From assembly GCA_007116685.1 (NCBI GenBank), contig SKIC01000147.1, forward strand, positions 1-15,767: 15,767 bases of DNA. The letters are read 5' to 3'. A program made the position numbers and the translations under genes. Source of the DNA: Balneolales bacterium. Lineage in GTDB: Bacteria > Bacteroidota > Rhodothermia > Balneolales > Natronogracilivirgulaceae. Within the stretch, counting starts at the first letter, position 1; each line of letters opens with the position of its first letter. Of the stretch, positions 7,356-14,760 are shown piece by piece. The notes below the pieces were generated by a model that saw only the letters and a list, made by a program, of their open reading frames with translations, was not told the DNA's origin and did no database searches.

Positions 7356-8688
7356 TGGGTAGTTCATGTTTTGTGAATGACCAAAATTTAGGAATTTTCC
7401 ACGAGGGTAGTAGCTCATTTAAATATTCTCTGGAAATCATCTCTAATTCAAGATTGTTTCGCTTTTCGCCGTCCTCTAAAACTATTACAGCTGATGCAAT
7501 TTGTCCCCATTCTGCATTGTCTTGAGCTAATACAACAGATTCTTTAATCCAGCCTAATTTATTTAGCAGGTTTTCAATTTCTGCGGGTCTGATATTTAAT
7601 CCACCACTTACAATCATATCCGAGCGTCTCGCTTCGATGAATAAGTAGCCGTTTTCATCAAGATATCCAAAATCACCGGTTTTGAACCACATATCATCGG
7701 TAAACGAATCGGGAAAATCTAAAGCATCAGGAACCTGAGTACCAGATAGTTGGATATTCCCTGAACTATTAGCCGGGAGTATTTTGCCGGAGTCATCTGT
7801 AATGCGAACTTTATTTCCGGATAGAATTTTTCCAACAGAGGCAGGAGGTGTTTCGGAATCAGTCAATTGTTGAACAGCTATTTGACCGCAAGTTTCGGTC
7901 ATACCATAACTCCCACAAACCGGTAATCCCATTTTTCGGGCATTTATAATCAAATCATCTGTAAACGGACCTCCACCAATTAGTATCCCTTTAACTCTAG
8001 TGCTATCCAGTGCATTTTGATTCACTAATCTGTGTAACTGCGTAGGTACTAATGAGAAATAGTTGATATCAGGAAATTTGTTTAATTCCTCACTCAGACT
8101 TCCTTTTTTCAAATGTATTCCCGAACCGTTCATCAATGCTCTTATGATAACATTTTGTCCACCCATGTGTGAAAGTGGTAGATCCAACAGCCAAAAATCC
8201 CCAGGTTGTGGACTGAAATTAATTCTTGAGGCATCCATTGCAGCATGTATTTGACGCCGCTTCAATGGAATTTTCTTCGGATTTCCGGTAGTGCCTGAAC
8301 TTAGAACCCATGCAAAAATGTCGTTTTCTTCGGGTTTGCGATTCGTGTTGATGGTTGATTGGCTTGTACTTTCTTGATTTGAAATCACTTTAAGGTGATC
8401 GGGAATATCAGTGTCAACTGTTGAGGCAGAATAAAAATGAGTGAATTCATCGATACCGGGGATCTTTTCCAAACTCATTTCATTGGGAATCACCAAGTAG
8501 GGGATTCCGTGATGAAAACTAGCAGCAATCGCACATACAGTATCAGGATGTTTCTCTCCATTGATAAGCAAGGCTACATTTTTTATAGCTAGCAATGATT
8601 CAAAATTCTGGGTTCTGACAAATAAATCTTTGTAAGTAATGGTATGATTACCGTATCGCAGAAATTGAGATTCTTGTTTTTCAAGCAT
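7312..8688 (-). CDS. menE: o-Succinylbenzoate--CoA ligase (MenE)
   Basis: Activates o-succinylbenzoate with ATP to the acyl-adenylate and transfers it to CoA, in cytoplasmic menaquinone synthesis. It is an ANL-superfamily enzyme of 458 residues, normal for MenE. Motifs in order: SSGTTGNPKKIPL (130-142, phosphate-binding loop), PLSHMGGQN (171-179), YGMTET (261-266), TGD (337-339), EARRSDMIVSGGLNI (352-366), and the C-terminal PKNEMGKVLRN (444-454) with catalytic Lys450. The assignment to MenE rather than a generic acyl-CoA ligase rests mainly on position: it is the last gene of a men operon, its ATG two bases beyond the menC stop. No Shine-Dalgarno site is obvious, so translational coupling to menC is likely. 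The final codons take part in an inverted repeat with the region just past the stop. Confidence 0.93.
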   Translation of the reverse strand: MLEKQESQFLRYGNHTITYKDLFVRTQNFESLLAIKNVALLINGEKHPDTVCAIAASFHHGIPYLVIPNEMSLEKIPGIDEFTHFYSASTVDTDIPDHLKVISNQESTSQSTINTNRKPEENDIFAWVLSSGTTGNPKKIPLKRRQIHAAMDASRINFSPQPGDFWLLDLPLSHMGGQNVIIRALMNGSGIHLKKGSLSEELNKFPDINYFSLVPTQLHRLVNQNALDSTRVKGILIGGGPFTDDLIINARKMGLPVCGSYGMTETCGQIAVQQLTDSETPPASVGKILSGNKVRITDDSGKILPANSSGNIQLSGTQVPDALDFPDSFTDDMWFKTGDFGYLDENGYLFIEARRSDMIVSGGLNIRPAEIENLLNKLGWIKESVVLAQDNAEWGQIASAVIVLEDGEKRNNLELEMISREYLNELLPSWKIPKFWSFTKHELPKNEMGKVLRNKILI

Positions 8689-8690
8689 GG

Positions 8691-9740
8691 TTAAATTACT
8701 ACAAATGGTTCGCCGGAGAGGTTAACTTTTTTGTAATCATCAAACAATGGCAAAGTATAATTCCCATTTCTGAGTAGGTAAGCATCATCGAAAACAGAAT
8801 CCTCCAAAAGCTGTCCAGTGGCTAGACCGTGAGAACAATCATCCCCAAAAACCGATGCTAAAATAGCAGTTTGAGATCGGCCAATACCGCTTTCTAAGGA
8901 AGTTGTGATTACCACTTTAACGGATTTCGCTTTAGACAACTCCGCAATTGCTTTAAGATCTGATAATGAACCAATCAACATGGGTTTGACAATAAGTACA
9001 GAACAAAGCTCATGTTCCAGCAGATATTGGCAGTCTTTCACATTTCTGATACTTTCGTCGGCTGCAACGGCAATTCCTGAATCCATTTCCACTTCAGGGA
9101 AATGGGTTTCCATACCGGCGGGGATAGGTTGTTCGCAATAAGAAATTTTAAATGGCGCGCATTTTTTCAAGAAGTTTACCGCATCACCGGTAATCCAGGC
9201 CCCATTTGCATCCAGACGAATTTCAACATCAGAGTACTTATTTCTTAGCGATTCAATTAATCGGAGTTCATTTTTGGTATCTCTGCCTACTTTCAATTTA
9301 AAACTACGATAGCCTTGCTCATAATTATCAGTAATACGAGCAAGGATGTCTGATGCAGAACCTGCTCCAACAGTTGCATTTGCACCCACACTTTTCTGAT
9401 TTTTTTGAAAATATTCCGATAAGGAGGTGTATCCTTTTTGTATAGAATGCATTTGCACTCTCAGCATATCATACATAAACCGAAGCGATGGATATGGGAT
9501 GAAATCAGCCTCGGAATTATGATTCAGATTTTCTAAAAACTGAGTACCATTTTGAGTAATCCAGTTTTTGCAATCATGTAAAGTTTCCGAGCTGAAAGGA
9601 GCGAGTGGAGCTGTTTCAGCGTAGATTGTATTCTCTTTGAAATCCAGTTTTGCAATTATCCCTTCGCGATTAGAATAATCAACTTTATTGATTTTGAATG
9701 GAGACTTGAACGGTATTTTATACGTATAAAAAGAAAGCAT
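8691..9740 (-). CDS. menC: o-Succinylbenzoate synthase (MenC)
   Basis: Enolase-superfamily dehydratase that converts SHCHC to o-succinylbenzoate in menaquinone synthesis. Its 349 residues match the family. The catalytic framework is complete: KLK (148-150, acid/base Lys148 and Lys150) in FKLKVG, LDANGAW (176-182, metal ligand Asp177), EQP (203-205, Glu203), ADES (227-230, Asp228) and IVKPMLIGS (250-258, catalytic Lys252). The N-terminal capping domain spans about residues 1-115, the TIM-barrel part follows. Related enzymes such as dipeptide epimerases and N-succinylamino acid racemases share these residues, but the men neighbours on both sides settle the role. It starts 9 bases after the menA stop and ends 2 bases before menE, so all three are one transcript. 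Confidence 0.95.
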   Translation of the reverse strand: MLSFYTYKIPFKSPFKINKVDYSNREGIIAKLDFKENTIYAETAPLAPFSSETLHDCKNWITQNGTQFLENLNHNSEADFIPYPSLRFMYDMLRVQMHSIQKGYTSLSEYFQKNQKSVGANATVGAGSASDILARITDNYEQGYRSFKLKVGRDTKNELRLIESLRNKYSDVEIRLDANGAWITGDAVNFLKKCAPFKISYCEQPIPAGMETHFPEVEMDSGIAVAADESIRNVKDCQYLLEHELCSVLIVKPMLIGSLSDLKAIAELSKAKSVKVVITTSLESGIGRSQTAILASVFGDDCSHGLATGQLLEDSVFDDAYLLRNGNYTLPLFDDYKKVNLSGEPFVVI

Positions 9741-9749
9741 AGGTTTTTA

Positions 9750-10634
9750 TCAGGCGGCAAGAATAAATCCAATCACAAAAAGTAATCCATAGATAACCAT
9801 AAATTTAGCGGTTTTCTCAAGCGTTATATTTAAACTGGCTTTATCCTCCTCAAAAAATACTGACTTAATTAATGGTATGGATAGAGGGATTGTTAGTAAA
9901 GGCAAAAGAACGGTGTAATCAAATCCTAATCCAAAGACGTACCATAAAGGTGCAGAGTAGGCGAGAAGAAGCATTGCAATGTACTCATATCGTAAAAAGT
10001 TCTCCCCGAAAATAACTCCAAGTGTGTTTTTATTCGCTTTTTTGTCAGTGTGAACATCTCTGAGATTATTGATTACCAATATATTTACAGCCAAAGCGCC
10101 GATGGCTAAAGAGGCTGCCATTACATCCATATTCCAATCCAAAGTGGACACATAATAGGTTCCGTGAACGGCAACCAGTCCAAAAAATATCAATACAAAT
10201 ATGTCGCCTAGGCCATTGTACGCCAGTGGGAAAGGGCCTCCTGTATAGAGAATTCCAAATAGAATACTTAACACTCCAATAAGCAAAACAACCCATCCAC
10301 CATACCATACTAGATAGATTCCTGCAAAAAAAGCCAAGCCAAATGAGAGGATAGTGGCTGCAAATATTTGTTGTTCACTTATTGCGCCACTTGCTGTAGC
10401 TCGCTTAAACCCAACTCGTTCTTCTGTGTCGGCGCCTTTTTTGAAGTCAAAATAATCGTTAGCCAGATTGGTGCCAATTTGTATGCAAAAAGCACAAAAC
10501 AGAGCAATGATTACAGAAGGCCACCAAACCTCTGCATAATACCATGCCAACACAGTTCCGGTTGCAACAGGCACCCAAGCTGCTGCTAGTGTTTTTGGCC
10601 GGGTAGCTTCAAACCAGTCTTTAGATTTACTCAT
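9750..10634 (-). CDS. menA: 1,4-Dihydroxy-2-naphthoate polyprenyltransferase (MenA)
   Basis: Integral membrane UbiA-family prenyltransferase that attaches the isoprenoid chain to 1,4-dihydroxy-2-naphthoate, giving demethylmenaquinone. 294 residues with about eight or nine hydrophobic segments. The two Mg-diphosphate-binding motifs are visible: NLANDYFDFKKGAD (56-69) and NNLRDVHTDKKANKNTLG (189-206). The N-terminal WFEATRPKTLAAAWVPV (7-23) is a typical MenA opening. It is the first gene of menA-menC-menE. menB, menD, menF and the methyltransferase gene are absent here, so the pathway is split across the chromosome. It is divergent from glnN; a LacI-type operator lies 103 bases upstream, and a TATAAT hexamer on the minus strand (10759-10754) overlaps that operator. 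Confidence 0.95.
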   Translation of the reverse strand: MSKSKDWFEATRPKTLAAAWVPVATGTVLAWYYAEVWWPSVIIALFCAFCIQIGTNLANDYFDFKKGADTEERVGFKRATASGAISEQQIFAATILSFGLAFFAGIYLVWYGGWVVLLIGVLSILFGILYTGGPFPLAYNGLGDIFVLIFFGLVAVHGTYYVSTLDWNMDVMAASLAIGALAVNILVINNLRDVHTDKKANKNTLGVIFGENFLRYEYIAMLLLAYSAPLWYVFGLGFDYTVLLPLLTIPLSIPLIKSVFFEEDKASLNITLEKTAKFMVIYGLLFVIGFILAA

Positions 10635-10893
10635 AGATACCGTTCAAAAATCAGATTTTTTTCAAAAATATTTTTTATCAGTAAAGAAAATACAGCCTTT
10701 TATCATTTCGCCTAAATAATTAAAGTTTGTAATCAAATAATGGAAGCGGTTCCATTATAGTATTTTGTATCAAAGTTTGGTTTCTTAATAAAATTAGCTA
10801 AATAATTTAGATAGCTTAAAAAAATGTGGAGATAAATAATTTCGCTTTTATATTAACGACGTCATTCAACGTTAAACAAACAGTGAAAAAATC
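10635..10893. other. Divergent intergenic region menA / glnN
   Basis: 259 AT-rich bases containing no plausible gene. Beside the operator at 10737-10758 it holds poly-A/T tracts next to menA, a short AT palindrome at 10798-10810 and a 6-bp inverted repeat, TTAACG (10853-10858) with CGTTAA (10870-10875), in the glnN leader. No promoter for glnN stands out. Confidence 0.5.
10737..10758. promoter_or_regulatory. LacI/GalR-type operator between menA and glnN
   Basis: A 9-bp perfect inverted repeat with arms ATAATGGAA (10737-10745) and TTCCATTAT (10750-10758) and a 4-base centre GCGG. The core 10740-10755 fits the cre-type consensus WTGNAANCGNWNNCAW at every fixed position, including the central CG characteristic of LacI/GalR-family operators. 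A perfect TATAAT on the minus strand lies at 10759-10754, inside the right arm, but without a good -35, so repression of menA is one reading; control of glnN, whose ATG is 135 bases away, is the other. No LacI-family regulator is in the window. Confidence 0.6.
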
Positions 10894-13071
10894 ATGAGTA
10901 AATCATATCGCCGTTTTGATGCTCTAGCAGCAGTCAAAAACGATTATTCTGCAACCGCTGACAAAAACTTTAATATCACTGAGATTTTTGGTGAGAACAC
11001 ACTTCACATTGATGTATTAAAAGAAAGACTTCCAAAGGCTGTCTGGAAAGAGTTAAAGAAGACTATCACCGATCAGGAGCCTCTAAATTCGGATGTAGCC
11101 GACGCCGTAGCTGTAGTTATGAAAGACTGGGCTACTGAAAAAGGTGCTACACACTATACACACTGGTTCCAACCTTTAACCGGTGCTACTGCTGAAAAGC
11201 ACGATAGTTTTGTTACTCCAAATCAGGGTGGTGGCGCTATTATGCAATTCTCTGGTAAGGAATTGATTCAGGGCGAGCCTGATGCTTCCAGCTTTCCGAG
11301 TGGGGGGTTGCGCCCAACCTTTGAGGCTCGTGGATACACAGCCTGGGACCCAACATCTCCAGCCTTTATAATGGAAAACCCGAACGGGGCTACCTTGTGT
11401 ATTCCTACTGCATTTGCTTCCTGGAAAGGGGATTCCCTCGATTATAAAACTCCATTATTACGTTCTACAGAGTCATTAAACACTCAGGCTCTTCGAGCAC
11501 TTGAATTACTCGGTGATTCATCTTCTAAGTGGGTAACCTCCACAGGAGGATTTGAGCAAGAGTATTTTCTAATTGATCAGGAGTTTTACTATCGTCGCCC
11601 TGATTTGATGACTTCCGGTCGTACTCTTTTTGGTGCAAAACCACCTAAGGGACAAGAGCTTGACGATCACTACTTCGGAAGTATTCCAGATAGAATTCTT
11701 TCTTTTATGATGGATTTGGAGCGCGAACTTTATCGTATGGGGGTTCCAGTAAAAACCCGTCACAACGAGGTAGCACCAGGCCAGTATGAGATTGCACCTG
11801 TTTTTGAAAAAGCAAACGTAGCGGCTGATCACCAGCAAGTTACAATGATTATGCTTCGTAAAATGGCAGGGAAGTATGGTTTTGTATGCTTGATGCACGA
11901 AAAACCATTTGCTGGACTTAATGGTAGTGGTAAGCACACCAACTGGTCAATGGCTACAAGCAAAGGTGAGAACCTACTTGAGCCAGGCGAAACTCCGCAC
12001 ACCAACCTCAGATTCTTGTTTTTCTGTACGGCTGTAATGAAGGCTGTTTACGATTATCAGGATTTATTACGTGCTGCTATCGCAAGTGCGGGTAACGACC
12101 ACCGTCTTGGTGCAAATGAAGCTCCACCGGCTATTCTTTCAGTATTTCTAGGTGATCAGTTAACTGATGTTTACAAACAACTTTTAGATGGTGGCTTAAA
12201 GAGCTCAAAGAAAACTGGTTTGCTTGGCTTAGGAAGTCCTGTATTACCTGATTTGCCTCTTCATGCCGGAGATAGAAACAGAACTTCTCCATTTGCATTT
12301 ACAGGTAATAAATTTGAATTCCGTGCTGTTGGTTCAGCCCAGACTGTTTCATTGCCTGTAACTGTACTTAATACCATTGTAGCAGCTGCAATTGATGATA
12401 TGTGCAGTATGCTCGAAGATAAAGGCATTAACGCTGATAACCTTGAAAGCGTACTTGGTGAGGTATTACAGGATGTTTACAAAGATATCCATAATATCGT
12501 ATTCAATGGCGATGGTTATTCAGATGAGTGGCAAGCTGAGGCTGAAAAGCGTGGCTTATTCAATCTGAAAACTACAATGGATGCACTTCCTCGTTTGATT
12601 GAGAAGAAAAATCTTGATTTGTTCGAGAAATACAAAGTATTGAAGCCGCAAGAAGTGGAAGCTCGTTATGAGATTTTTATCGAGCAGTACTTCATCAATC
12701 TAAATATTGAAGCTGAAACTACAGCCACCATTACTAAAACAATGTTAGTGCCTGCTGTGGTTCGATATCTCAATGAACTGCTTGCGTTGAATGACCGCGG
12801 CAGTGCCACCGGGCTGAGCATTGATCCTACAAAGGCTTTAGCCTCTGAAATCAATGATACGCTCGGTGAGCTATTAGTAGCGCTCGATAAGCTAGAAAAG
12901 CAAAATGCTGAGCTGGGCGGAGATACCGCAGAAGAGAAAGCAAAGCATTTGCATTACAACGTGCTGCCGGAAATGAATGCGGTTCGCGCTGTAGCAGATA
13001 AGCTTGAGAGCCTCGTGGCTGATGATTACTGGCCATTACCAACGTACAGAGAAATGCTCTTCGTTAAGTAA
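10894..13071 (+). CDS. glnN: Type III glutamine synthetase (GlnN)
   Basis: ATP-dependent synthesis of glutamine from glutamate and ammonium, in the cytoplasm; the type III enzymes are large dodecamers. 725 residues is the normal GlnN length, far above type I (about 450). Recognisable blocks: THYTHWFQPLTGATAEKHDSF region (86-106), SGGLRPTFEARGYTAWDPTS (136-155), GGFEQEYFLID (218-228, metal-binding glutamates), RHNEVAPGQYEIAP (289-302), GLNGSGKHTNWS (341-352, with the active-site histidine) and ANEAPPAI (408-415). The C-terminal third after about residue 580 is helical and charged, as in the type III family. ATG is preceded by A-rich sequence without a Shine-Dalgarno site. It appears monocistronic, with a strong terminator 18 bases after the stop. 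No PII or glutamate synthase gene is adjacent. A LacI-type operator lies upstream. Confidence 0.97.
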   Translation: MSKSYRRFDALAAVKNDYSATADKNFNITEIFGENTLHIDVLKERLPKAVWKELKKTITDQEPLNSDVADAVAVVMKDWATEKGATHYTHWFQPLTGATAEKHDSFVTPNQGGGAIMQFSGKELIQGEPDASSFPSGGLRPTFEARGYTAWDPTSPAFIMENPNGATLCIPTAFASWKGDSLDYKTPLLRSTESLNTQALRALELLGDSSSKWVTSTGGFEQEYFLIDQEFYYRRPDLMTSGRTLFGAKPPKGQELDDHYFGSIPDRILSFMMDLERELYRMGVPVKTRHNEVAPGQYEIAPVFEKANVAADHQQVTMIMLRKMAGKYGFVCLMHEKPFAGLNGSGKHTNWSMATSKGENLLEPGETPHTNLRFLFFCTAVMKAVYDYQDLLRAAIASAGNDHRLGANEAPPAILSVFLGDQLTDVYKQLLDGGLKSSKKTGLLGLGSPVLPDLPLHAGDRNRTSPFAFTGNKFEFRAVGSAQTVSLPVTVLNTIVAAAIDDMCSMLEDKGINADNLESVLGEVLQDVYKDIHNIVFNGDGYSDEWQAEAEKRGLFNLKTTMDALPRLIEKKNLDLFEKYKVLKPQEVEARYEIFIEQYFINLNIEAETTATITKTMLVPAVVRYLNELLALNDRGSATGLSIDPTKALASEINDTLGELLVALDKLEKQNAELGGDTAEEKAKHLHYNVLPEMNAVRAVADKLESLVADDYWPLPTYREMLFVK

Positions 13072-13089
13072 TAGCTAACCTGGTTACAT

Positions 13090-13129
13090 AAAAGCCCTGT
13101 TGATTCCTTCAGCAGGGCTTTTATTTTAT
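13090..13129. terminator. Bidirectional intrinsic terminator between glnN and the toxin remnant
   Basis: A 14-pair stem (13090-13103 with 13109-13122, one G-T wobble) and a 5-base loop, with an A-run on the left and a T-rich run on the right, so it can stop glnN on the plus strand and the toxin-antitoxin transcript on the minus strand. The stem core AAAAGCCCTG / CAGGGCTTTT is nearly the same as in the gltA terminator at 825-854. Confidence 0.9.
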
Positions 13130-13170
13130 GCAAAAATGGAGAAAAGTTCTTGCGTTGTAATAGAATAAAT

Positions 13171-13485
13171 CTACTTTATATTTTGGAGTGTCTTTAAAAG
13201 TTTTTCAGGGTTTTGACGATTATCCCAAAATGCAGTTATGATTATTTCTTTTGCCAAAACTTTGTAGTACATACTGAAATTTCCCAAAGAAGCAACTCTC
13301 ATATCTTTGAAATCGGTGGCTTTATAAATAAATGGATTTTTAGCTATTTGGTTTGTCCTTTCAGAAACCAGTTTGACAAGTTTTTTGGAATAATCGGTTG
13401 ATTTGTTTCTATTAACCCAATATTCTAAAATTCCGACGAATTAGAGATCGGCTGTTCTGGTCCAAACTACATTTCGTTTAGCCAT
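13171..13485 (-). pseudogene. RelE/ParE-family toxin, interrupted by one in-frame stop codon
   Basis: Reading from ATG at 13485 the frame gives MAKRNVVWTRTADL, then TAA (13443-13441), then 89 further uninterrupted codons to a TAG at 13173-13171. The continuation is a normal type II toxin body: FVGILEYWVNR, a helical middle, NPFIYKATDFKDMRVASLGNF (split over residues about 50-70), SMYYKVLAKEIIITAFWDNR and a QNPEKLLKTL tail ending at the usual length of about 104. Active members act as ribosome-dependent RNases or gyrase poisons. One base change, for example C to T in CAA, would explain the stop. There is no good internal restart codon before most of the fold. The start overlaps the antitoxin end by 19 bases, the usual coupled arrangement. 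A sequencing error is the main alternative. The terminator at 13090-13129 closes the unit. Confidence 0.85.
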
Positions 13486-13709
13486 TCCAGATTTCTTTTA
13501 TCCATGGCTTCTTGTGAAATTAGATTTCCATTTTTAATGTCCAATTCACTCATTTTTAACAGTTCCTTTTGCTCGTTGGTCAACTTTACTATATCAGATT
13601 CAGAGAAAGTTGAAGAAATCAATGTATCAAGAGCATTGAGATAATCTCTGTTATCAATTGAATTAATCCTGTCAATTAACCTGTCTCTTAATTTGTCTAC
13701 TGCTGCCAT
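13467..13709 (-). CDS. Antitoxin of a RelE/ParE-type toxin-antitoxin pair
   Basis: 80 residues, small and charged. The C-terminal half, with EQKELLKMSELDIKNG (46-61) and ISQEAMDKRNLEWL (64-77), resembles addiction-module antitoxins that wrap around a RelE/ParE toxin; the N-terminal half (1-40) is helical and may mediate dimerisation or DNA binding. It is intact, with an ATG at 13709 preceded by an AT-rich leader and no strong Shine-Dalgarno site. It sits upstream of, and overlaps by 19 bases, the broken toxin frame. Many such antitoxins repress their own promoter, but no clear operator is visible in 13710-13800. With the toxin inactivated, it may persist as a decoy against related toxins or may simply be decaying. 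Confidence 0.8.
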   Translation of the reverse strand: MAAVDKLRDRLIDRINSIDNRDYLNALDTLISSTFSESDIVKLTNEQKELLKMSELDIKNGNLISQEAMDKRNLEWLNEM

Positions 13710-13800
13710 TTTATTATTTCTAAAAGTTAAAGTCTCATTAGCTCAAATTGTTCATTGTTAAGACGGAACTTTTATTCAAGTAAAATAAAAATAACTAAAA

Positions 13801-14757
13801 CTACAATCTGTAAGAGACGCTTATAGTGTGTGTGCTACCAAAGCCGGTATCAAATGGAACAAATGCGTAATTGAAGGTAAGCATAGAGGCATTTATCGCT
13901 GCACCAAAGCTTAGCGGACGTGTTGTGTTTCCTGTGCGATAACCGCTGTAAATAGTGATCAATTCAGCAATTTCAACACCTAATCCCATAGTGAAATAGA
14001 AATCATCTGGTGCGATGGCACTATTATCATCCGAGATATTGAAATCTTGCATAGGAATCACAAAATCAGAACTAAGGCTGATTAGGAGTGGAATTTCATC
14101 GGAATCATAAATAGAAAACTGGATTACATCGGCAGCTATCCCTGCACGAAATGCCGTGGGCAAAGGGGAGGATAACTCAGCAAGTTTATCCATCTCACCA
14201 ATATTAGTGATTGCGGCTCCTGTACGAATTCTGTCTTGAAGTAAAGAAGTTGAAATCCCCACGTTGATTCCGTACCCGGAGGCTGTTTGCTCAAATAATT
14301 GCTCGTTTAAATACATGGCAGTTACACCAAGATTTACAGATCCCAGACTACGGGCATAGGCACCGGCAATAGACAAATATCGTACATTGAATAATCCTGT
14401 AGCTTCTCCCGGAGTGGTTCTTGCTTCTATATCGCCAATCACACTGGTTCTGAGACCAACACCAAAAGTTTGATTATTATCATCAAAAAGAAAGGAAGCC
14501 TGAGTATTTTGGGTTTCTCCAATCCAGAGGCTATGAGATAATGAAAACTCATTTTGAGTTCTGAATCGCAGGTTTGCTGGATTGATAAATAGAGAAGAAG
14601 CACCTAAATCAAGTGCTGTATGGGCTTCAGAGACAGCTAATGAAGTTGCATCCGGACCAATAGTCAGAAATTGCATTCCACCACCTTCCTGAGCAAATAA
14701 AGTGGTATTAATAATTAGTACCGTTAATACGATAGTAAGAAGTGTGATTATTCTCAT
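13801..14757 (-). CDS. PorV/PorQ-family outer membrane protein (downstream copy)
   Basis: 318 residues. A signal peptide (1-23, ending LFAQ) precedes a FadL-like beta-barrel. The family opening is clear: FLTIGPDATSLAVSEAHTAL (30-49) followed by LGASSLFINPANL (51-63), where the small-residue and NPA(N/A)L elements are diagnostic of PorV/PorQ proteins. The rest alternates strands and short turns and ends in an aromatic-containing strand, ISVSYRL. PorV acts in type IX secretion, carrying cargo from the translocon to the attachment complex; PorQ-type paralogues are less well defined. The gene begins 3 bases after the stop of the preceding paralogue, so the two are co-transcribed. Which member of the family it is cannot be told from sequence reading alone, and no other type IX secretion gene is in the window. 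Confidence 0.82.
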   Translation of the reverse strand: MRIITLLTIVLTVLIINTTLFAQEGGGMQFLTIGPDATSLAVSEAHTALDLGASSLFINPANLRFRTQNEFSLSHSLWIGETQNTQASFLFDDNNQTFGVGLRTSVIGDIEARTTPGEATGLFNVRYLSIAGAYARSLGSVNLGVTAMYLNEQLFEQTASGYGINVGISTSLLQDRIRTGAAITNIGEMDKLAELSSPLPTAFRAGIAADVIQFSIYDSDEIPLLISLSSDFVIPMQDFNISDDNSAIAPDDFYFTMGLGVEIAELITIYSGYRTGNTTRPLSFGAAINASMLTFNYAFVPFDTGFGSTHTISVSYRL

Positions 14758-14760
14758 AAT

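Noticed and set aside
10646..10660. A/T-tract palindrome (AAAAAT, cag, ATTTTT) just upstream of menA
   Set aside because: Homopolymer-driven symmetry; no promoter or terminator geometry for either neighbour.
10798..10810. AT palindrome CTAAAT-A-ATTTAG upstream of glnN
   Set aside because: Short AT-only palindromes are expected by chance in such AT-rich sequence.
10853..10875. Inverted repeat TTAACG / CGTTAA in the glnN leader, considered as riboswitch or nitrogen-regulator site
   Set aside because: Only six pairs with an 11-base loop, no match to known glutamine riboswitch or GlnR/TnrA/NtcA sites.
11569..11937. Open minus-strand frame of 123 codons inside glnN
   Set aside because: Fully antisense to conserved active-site blocks of GlnN.
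13213..13401. Plus-strand frame of 63 codons between glnN and the antitoxin
   Set aside because: It is the reverse of the RelE/ParE toxin body, which gives a far better protein match on the minus strand.
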